64,000 bases of DNA, taken from NCBI RefSeq assembly GCF_002005405.1, contig NZ_CP019728.1, forward strand, positions 868,001 through 932,000, in the 5' to 3' direction. Both the position numbers and the translations under genes were made by a program. The stretch comes from Jeotgalibaca dankookensis. GTDB lineage: Bacteria; Bacillota; Bacilli; Lactobacillales; Aerococcaceae. Positions 58,869 through 64,000 of the stretch are shown piece after piece. Positions within the stretch are counted from its first letter, which is position 1; each line of letters begins with the position of its first letter. A model generated the notes under the pieces. That model made no database searches and had not been told where the DNA came from. It saw only the letters and a list, made by a program, of their open reading frames with translations.

Positions 58869-59598
58869 CTTGGACTCTATCCCTCACTCTCAATGCGCGA
58901 TTTGGATAATCTGTTATAATCGCATCCACATTTTTATTTAAACAATACCCTAAATCGAATAACCGATTAACGGTCCATAAACGGATAGGAATTTTTCTTT
59001 TATTATTTTTTATCATATCATTCACTAGTCTATGGCTACCATGCCACGCTTGAATAGGATGACCGTTTGGTAAAAAGGCTTTTTGTGCACCACGTTTTTT
59101 TAATAGGATAGCAATTTCCGCATTTGGGACCAGTCCGATTACTTTCTGCAAACTTTGAACATTAAAACTTGAATAAACAACCTGATAATCTGGTTGGTAG
59201 CGTTCAACTAAGTCCACAACCGTTTCTTCAAGCAAAGGATAGGCGATTTTATCAGTTTTGAGTTCGATATTGAGCATCCCTTTGAAACGAGAAACCTTTA
59301 ATAATTGAAGAACTTCTTCTAAGCTAGGGATTCTCGCACCGGTAAATCGCTTGTTAAACCAGCTACCGGCATCTAATTGCTGTAATTCTTGATAAGTCTT
59401 TCGATAGACATAACCTTCACCGTTACTGGTTCGATTAACTGTTTCGTCATGAATAACGACAGGAACTAGATCCTGTGAAAGATGAACATCTAATTCGATG
59501 CCATCACAATTCGACTTTAAAGCTGCTCGAAAGGACTCCAACGTATTTTCAGGAGCAGTCCCTTTACTGCCACGATGGGCGATAATTTTCGTTCGCAC
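58861..59598 (-). CDS. Glycerophosphodiester phosphodiesterase family protein
   Basis: A GDPD-type TIM-barrel of about 245 residues that hydrolyses glycerophosphodiesters to glycerol 3-phosphate and an alcohol. The catalytic and metal residues are in IAHRGSKGTAPENTLESF, GIELDVHLSQDLVPVVIHDE, LNIELKTD and WTVNRLFDLGY. No signal peptide, so cytosolic. I use GTG at 59598 (VRTKIIAHRG), 8 nt after GAAGGAGG; the GTG at 59616 overlaps that site. Confidence 0.88.
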   Translation of the reverse strand: MRTKIIAHRGSKGTAPENTLESFRAALKSNCDGIELDVHLSQDLVPVVIHDETVNRTSNGEGYVYRKTYQELQQLDAGSWFNKRFTGARIPSLEEVLQLLKVSRFKGMLNIELKTDKIAYPLLEETVVDLVERYQPDYQVVYSSFNVQSLQKVIGLVPNAEIAILLKKRGAQKAFLPNGHPIQAWHGSHRLVNDMIKNNKRKIPIRLWTVNRLFDLGYCLNKNVDAIITDYPNRALRVRDRVQGE

Positions 59599-59617
59599 TA
59601 AAGGTCCCTCCTTCACT

Positions 59618-61294
59618 TTATTTTTTTGCTAAATCCAAGAGTTCTTCTGCATGTGCTAAGGATAATTCTGTTATTTCTGTACCAGCTAACATCCTAGCCA
59701 CTTCATTGGTACGTTTTTTACCTACAATTTTGAAAACATGCGTAAACGTTCTTTCCTCAACAACGTCCTTTTCAATATAAAAATGATTGTCCGCAATCGC
59801 TGCGACTTGAGGGAGATGCGTTATACATAAAACTTGGGAGTGCTCAGAAACAAGATGGATTTTATTGGCAATAGCTTGAGCTACCCGACCGCTAACTCCT
59901 GTGTCTACCTCATCGAAAATGATACTAGTAATTTCCTGGTTCTGCGTGAAAATAGCTTTCATAGCAAGCATCATTCGCGATAATTCACCACCACTCGCTA
60001 TTTTAGCAAGTGGTTTAGGTGGTTCCCCAACGTTAGGAGCAATATAAAACTCTACGGCATTCAAACCATCGGGATGAATCACTTCCTCTTCTTCAAAAAC
60101 GACATAGAAAGTTGCTTTTTCCATATAGAGTGCTTTGAGCTGTTCTTGAATTTCTGTTTCTAAGTTATGAGCGATTTTTTGACGTTTGGTTTTTAATTGA
60201 CGCCCTTTTGCATATAAATCTATTTCGGCAGCTTCATAACGTGTAGCCAATTTTTCAAGGTAACTTTCTTTATTGGATATCATATCTAATTCCAAAGAAA
60301 TCTTTTCATAGTAGTCTTTAATTTCTTCAATAGAACTGCCATATTTGCGTTTGAGTTGTTTTAGCAATTCTAATCTGACTTCAATTTCATTTAAACGCGC
60401 TTCATCGTACGTCATTTCGTCTATCTCGTCACGAACCGTTGTGGCCACATCTTGTAGTTGAAAATAAGCTTCTGAAATACGCTTCGTTAAGTCTTGGTAA
60501 GTTGGACTTAGTGACTCAATACGTTCAATTGCTCCTAGTCCGACTCCAATTTGATCCAATCCATTGCCATCTTCGCCCTCAAGTGCATTATAAAGAGTGG
60601 TAAGTCCTTGTAAAATACGCTGATAATTAGCTAAAAGGTTTCTTTCTTCAATTAACGCTTCTTCTTCGGCATCATTTTGGAGATTAGCACCCTCAATTTC
60701 ACTAATTTGAAAAGTCAGCAAGTCGATGCGTTGGATATTTTGTTGCTCATCTAAGAGTAAACGATCCCGTTCTTGTTTGACTCCAATAAAAATTTGATAG
60801 GTATCCTGATAACTAGCGATTAACCGTCCCAACTCTGAATCGCCAAATTGATCCAGTAAGTCTAAATGTTTAGCTGGGTTCATTAACTCTTGATGCTCAT
60901 TTTGCCCATGAATATCAATCAAATGAGCAGCAATTTCTCTTAAAACTGATACAGTCACAATAGTCCCGTTGACGCGGGCAACGTTTTTTCCACTACTACT
61001 CAGCTCACGTTGAAGTAAAATTTGGTCCGGTTCATAACTAATACCGTATTCTTCCATCAAAGAGGCAAGCTGGGAGGATTCAGGCATTTGAAACAAGCCT
61101 TGAATGACTGTTTTATCTTCCCCGTGGCGAATGAAGTCCGCACTCCCTCGCCCACCAGCTAATAAGCCAACCGCATCAATGATAATTGATTTTCCGGCGC
61201 CTGTTTCCCCTGTCAAAACAGTCATTCCTTGCTCAAAACTGATTTGAAGGGTATCGATAATAGCGAAATTTTTTATAGATAGTTCTTGCAGCAT
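59618..61294 (-). CDS. recN: DNA repair protein RecN
   Basis: An SMC-like ATPase of 558 residues acting in double-strand break repair. Walker A is TGETGAGKSIIIDAVG, the coiled coil spans about 150-370, the signature is LAKIASGGELSRMMLAMKAI and Walker B is SIIFDEVDTGVSGRVAQAI. AAAGGAG precedes the ATG. It lies between the TlyA-type methyltransferase and the GDPD gene, 1 bp and 18 bp apart respectively, consistent with a common operon. Confidence 0.96.
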   Translation of the reverse strand: MLQELSIKNFAIIDTLQISFEQGMTVLTGETGAGKSIIIDAVGLLAGGRGSADFIRHGEDKTVIQGLFQMPESSQLASLMEEYGISYEPDQILLQRELSSSGKNVARVNGTIVTVSVLREIAAHLIDIHGQNEHQELMNPAKHLDLLDQFGDSELGRLIASYQDTYQIFIGVKQERDRLLLDEQQNIQRIDLLTFQISEIEGANLQNDAEEEALIEERNLLANYQRILQGLTTLYNALEGEDGNGLDQIGVGLGAIERIESLSPTYQDLTKRISEAYFQLQDVATTVRDEIDEMTYDEARLNEIEVRLELLKQLKRKYGSSIEEIKDYYEKISLELDMISNKESYLEKLATRYEAAEIDLYAKGRQLKTKRQKIAHNLETEIQEQLKALYMEKATFYVVFEEEEVIHPDGLNAVEFYIAPNVGEPPKPLAKIASGGELSRMMLAMKAIFTQNQEITSIIFDEVDTGVSGRVAQAIANKIHLVSEHSQVLCITHLPQVAAIADNHFYIEKDVVEERTFTHVFKIVGKKRTNEVARMLAGTEITELSLAHAEELLDLAKK

Positions 61295-61312
61295 GGCAAT
61301 TCTCCTTTAATA

Positions 61313-62149
61313 TCAATGAATACGAACGGTATGGTTCTTCAATTGACTATGAGCATCTTCGATGACTCTGGAAATAGAAACATCCGCTGCGATGCTTCCT
61401 TCGTCTTCCTCTACTGAGACAAAATGTGCAATAAATTCAATATTCCCTGTCCCGCCGGTAATCGGTGAAAAATCAATCCCTCTAACATCAAAACCAGTAT
61501 GGTTAGCGAATGTTAATATATTTTTAAGGACCTCTTTATGAATCAGTGGATCTGAAACAATTCCTTTTTTACCTACTTTTTCTTTACCCGCTTCAAATTG
61601 CGGTTTAATTAAAGCAACGGCAGATCCACCAATTTTGAGGATTTGCTTTAAGACCGGTAGAATAATACGTAAGGAAATAAAAGAAACATCCATACAAGCA
61701 AATTCAGGTTGCCCCTCTTTAAAGTCTTCTAATTTACTATACCGAAAATTTGTCTGTTCCATCACAGTTACCCGGTCGTCGTTACGGATTTTCCAATCTA
61801 GTTGGTTGGTACCCACGTCAAGCGCGTAACAATGTTTGGCCCCATTTTGTAAAGCCGCATCTGTAAATCCCCCGGTTGAAGAGCCAATATCGAGGACAAT
61901 TTTATCTGCTACCGAGATTTCAAAAACAGTGAGGGCTTTTTCTAATTTTAAGCCACCGCGGCTAACATATTTTAGTGTTTCGCCTTTTATATGTAGCTGT
62001 ACCGTTACAGGTACTTTTTCGCCTGCTTTGTCATAACGTAAGTTATTTTGGTCGTAAATTTGTCCTGCCATAACCATCCGTTTCGCTTTTTCTCTTGAAT
62101 CAGCTAAACCTTGTTGAACTACTAATAAATCAATCCGTTCTTTTTCCAT
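61313..62149 (-). CDS. TlyA family rRNA methyltransferase
   Basis: A protein of 278 residues with an N-terminal S4 RNA-binding domain (ERIDLLVVQQGLADSREKAK, RMVMAGQIYD) and a C-terminal FtsJ-like methyltransferase domain (VLDIGSSTGGFTDAALQNGA, ALDVGTNQLDWKIRND, ALIKPQFEAGKE). Mycobacterial TlyA methylates 16S and 23S rRNA and shows hemolytic activity in some contexts. It lies 2 bp downstream of ispA with GAGGCC as ribosome site. Confidence 0.92.
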   Translation of the reverse strand: MEKERIDLLVVQQGLADSREKAKRMVMAGQIYDQNNLRYDKAGEKVPVTVQLHIKGETLKYVSRGGLKLEKALTVFEISVADKIVLDIGSSTGGFTDAALQNGAKHCYALDVGTNQLDWKIRNDDRVTVMEQTNFRYSKLEDFKEGQPEFACMDVSFISLRIILPVLKQILKIGGSAVALIKPQFEAGKEKVGKKGIVSDPLIHKEVLKNILTFANHTGFDVRGIDFSPITGGTGNIEFIAHFVSVEEDEGSIAADVSISRVIEDAHSQLKNHTVRIH

Positions 62150-62151
62150 AT

Positions 62152-63066
62152 CTAGGCCTCTGTTTCTATTCTTACATAATCTAACATTTTAATCAGTGTT
62201 TCCAAACTTTCCATATTAAAAAGCTGACTATCCACTGATTTTTTAACTTGATTAATCTCATTAGTGGCTGCAACAATTTGTTTATTCAGTTGTGCCATAC
62301 TCTCTTTTAAACCGAGCAAGGAAGGATAAGTATTCTTCTCAAGCTCAGCGTCATTGCCAGCTCGTTTACCTGATTCATCTTGACTATAGACAACGTCTTT
62401 TAAATCATTATGAATTTGATAGGCTAGCCCTAAGTGCTTGGCATAGTTTAATAAGGAAGTAGATGCATTAACAGGCACATCTGCTAACAAACTACCTGCG
62501 GAAATTGCATATTCAATTAAAGCACCCGTTTTTTGGACGTGAATATTTTCCAGTTCTTCTAGTGTTAATGTTTTTCTTTCTCCTTCAATGTCATTCATTT
62601 GTCCAGACACCATGCCTTTAGGACCGGAAGCAAAAGCTAGGTTCTTTGCTAATTGCACACGTTTTTTATTGGATAGCTCTTCTTGATTCAAAATCAAAGA
62701 AAAGGCAGCGGTTAACAATGCATCCCCTGCTAATATAGCGATTCCCTCGTTAAATTTTTTGTGTGTTGTTAATTTACCACGTCGATAATCATCGTTATCC
62801 ATTGCCGGTAAATCATCGTGAATGAGAGAATAAGTGTGGATCCACTCTAAGGCTGCCGCAACTGGAAAGGCTTCTGTTAAATTTCCCTTTCCAAATTCAA
62901 CTACAGCCAGAAGTAGCATGGGTCTAAAACGTTTTCCACCCGTAGACAAGGAATATGTCATAGCTTCTTTTAAAGTTAAAGAGTCATCTGCATAGTCATT
63001 CACTGCTTCTATTAGATACGTTTCAAAAACAGTCATTTGTTGTGCTAAACTCATCTTATTTTCCAT
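62152..63066 (-). CDS. ispA: Farnesyl diphosphate synthase-type polyprenyl synthetase
   Basis: A 304-residue prenyltransferase that makes farnesyl (or geranyl) diphosphate for undecaprenyl and menaquinone synthesis. The first aspartate-rich motif is SLIHDDLPAMDNDD, preceded by KRFRPMLLLAVVEF, and the second is YQIHNDLKDVVYS (two Asp only, with Asn). I use the ATG at 63066 with AAAGGAGGG. It follows xseB by 16 bp in the xseA-xseB-ispA-tlyA-recN order known in Firmicutes. Confidence 0.92.
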   Translation of the reverse strand: MENKMSLAQQMTVFETYLIEAVNDYADDSLTLKEAMTYSLSTGGKRFRPMLLLAVVEFGKGNLTEAFPVAAALEWIHTYSLIHDDLPAMDNDDYRRGKLTTHKKFNEGIAILAGDALLTAAFSLILNQEELSNKKRVQLAKNLAFASGPKGMVSGQMNDIEGERKTLTLEELENIHVQKTGALIEYAISAGSLLADVPVNASTSLLNYAKHLGLAYQIHNDLKDVVYSQDESGKRAGNDAELEKNTYPSLLGLKESMAQLNKQIVAATNEINQVKKSVDSQLFNMESLETLIKMLDYVRIETEA

Positions 63067-63082
63067 CGTGTCAGCCCTCCTT

Positions 63083-63307
63083 TTATTCAACTTCTTCAAA
63101 TGTTTGAACGGACCCATCGGGTGAAATCATTTTAGTTAATGTTTTTTCTGCGTTGTTTAGGGTGTCTTGACAATATTTACTTAATGCCATGCCTTCTTGA
63201 AATTGCTCCAATGCATCTTCTAAGGGAACATCTCCCGATTCTAATTTTGTTACAATTGCTTCTAATTTATTCATTGCTTCATCAAATGTTAAATCTTCAA
63301 TCTTCAT
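63083..63307 (-). CDS. xseB: Exodeoxyribonuclease VII small subunit
   Basis: A 74-residue helical subunit: [20 protein letters not shown] then [20 protein letters not shown], the classic XseB signature. The start overlaps the end of xseA. AAGGAG precedes the ATG. Confidence 0.96.
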   Translation of the reverse strand: MKIEDLTFDEAMNKLEAIVTKLESGDVPLEDALEQFQEGMALSKYCQDTLNNAEKTLTKMISPDGSVQTFEEVE

Positions 63308-64000
63308 TATTTTGCTCCTTGATCTCTTTGACTTGTGTTGTAACTATCCCATCTGCCAGGTGTACAGCTAAAACTTGCCCTGGAGAAACATCTGTTACTG
63401 ATTTTAAAATTCTATCTTCAAAACTAACATAGGCATAGCCGCGATTCATTATTTTTAAAGGACTTAATAAATCAAGAGAAGCCATTGTATGTGCAAGTTT
63501 TTGATTTTTATTTTTTAAGTAATCACGCATCGCAGTTGTTAACGTTTGATCTAAACTTTGCCATTCCTTTTGTAAAGTCATAACTTGGTTGATTGGATTC
63601 ATACTGTGCAATTGAAGCTCCAATCGGCTATGGGCATGTCTTTCTTTCTCAAATTGTTTACTAAACGCATATTGGATTCTACTTGTATACTGGTCTACTT
63701 TCATAAGGTGCCCTTCATAAAGACGCTTAGGTTGTCTAAAAATATAAGACTGCATCATTCTATTTAAAGTTTCCCGACGGACGGCAACTTTATTTCGAAT
63801 TGCTTGGTATAAGCGTTGCTCTTCTTTATTTATCGTTAGGAGAAGCTCAGTTAAAACTGGCACCGATAGTTCTGCAGCAGCCGTTGGGGTTGCTGCTCTG
63901 ACATCTGCGGCTAAGTCAGACAAGGTGGTATCTGTTTCATGACCAACCGATGAAATAACTGGAATGGTCATGTCTACGATTTGACGAATAACCGCTTCTT
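63297..64000 (-). CDS. xseA: Exodeoxyribonuclease VII large subunit, C-terminal part (runs off the window)
   Basis: The frame is open to the window edge. The visible part begins [20 protein letters not shown] and continues [20 protein letters not shown], the catalytic-core motif of XseA, followed by a long coiled coil (about 60-190) and a C-terminal beta region ending [20 protein letters not shown]. The N-terminal OB-fold and the true start are outside. It overlaps xseB by 11 bp. Confidence 0.93.
   Translation of the reverse strand, partial: EAVIRQIVDMTIPVISSVGHETDTTLSDLAADVRAATPTAAAELSVPVLTELLLTINKEEQRLYQAIRNKVAVRRETLNRMMQSYIFRQPKRLYEGHLMKVDQYTSRIQYAFSKQFEKERHAHSRLELQLHSMNPINQVMTLQKEWQSLDQTLTTAMRDYLKNKNQKLAHTMASLDLLSPLKIMNRGYAYVSFEDRILKSVTDVSPGQVLAVHLADGIVTTQVKEIKEQNNED

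Overview
The window reads as a chromosomal segment of a low-GC Gram-positive bacterium of the Lactobacillales, most likely Carnobacteriaceae or a close relative. The evidence is the order fabT-fabH-acpP-fabK-fabD-fabG-fabF-accB-fabZ-accC-accD-accA with FabK as the enoyl reductase, a type B RNase P RNA between gpsB and ypsC, the pair prmA-rsmE next to a DUF3013 gene, an arginine deiminase operon, and frequent GTG/TTG starts behind strong Shine-Dalgarno sites. The family-level placement is inference.

Layout. 1-13.3 kb: a partial mechanosensitive channel gene, an aldehyde dehydrogenase with two small DUF genes, three ABC export systems (a YhaQ/YhaP-like pair, a large MacB-like fusion, and a DrrA/DrrB-like pair beside a TetR regulator with matching operators), an intact cytosine-deaminase-like amidohydrolase and a DUF72 protein. 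13.3-19.1 kb: a decaying accessory island. It holds an IS30 element whose transposase has an internal stop, three small unknown genes, and four successive damaged catabolic genes: a nitroreductase without its 5' end, an RraA-like gene with a nonsense codon, an amidohydrolase with a frameshift and an amidase with a nonsense codon. 19.2-24.3 kb: two GT4 glycosyltransferases flanking a TVP38/DedA-like membrane protein (a likely glycolipid locus), small membrane proteins and a CNNM/CorC-type protein. 24.3-38 kb: energy and amino-acid catabolism, with an ArcD-type permease and ArcT, a Zn alcohol dehydrogenase with a Rex-like operator, an SDR, a succinate-semialdehyde dehydrogenase, an intact ISL3 element with a perfect 8-bp target duplication, a YfcC-type antiporter, arcB, arcA, a PfpI-family protein and deoC.

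38-64 kb is core genome: rsmE, prmA, gpsB, rnpB, ypsC, an RNase H-like protein, a cold-shock protein, a TPR protein, Hsp20, the complete type II fatty acid synthesis operon controlled by FabT, a tRNA-Arg(UCU), a methionine gamma-lyase-like protein, hflX, miaA, a glycerophosphodiesterase, recN, a TlyA-type methyltransferase, ispA, xseB and partial xseA.

Regulation can be read in several places. Catabolite-responsive (cre-like) sequences sit on the -35 boxes of arcA and of the arcD-like gene. A Rex-like operator follows the adhP promoter. A pair of identically spaced TetR operators flanks the regulator-ABC locus. An exceptional 51-bp perfect palindrome, made of FabT-like half-sites, abuts the fab promoter. 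No CRISPR array, prophage or recognised defence system was found. The least understood parts are the small-gene cluster at 14.4-15.2 kb and the broken catabolic island beside it.
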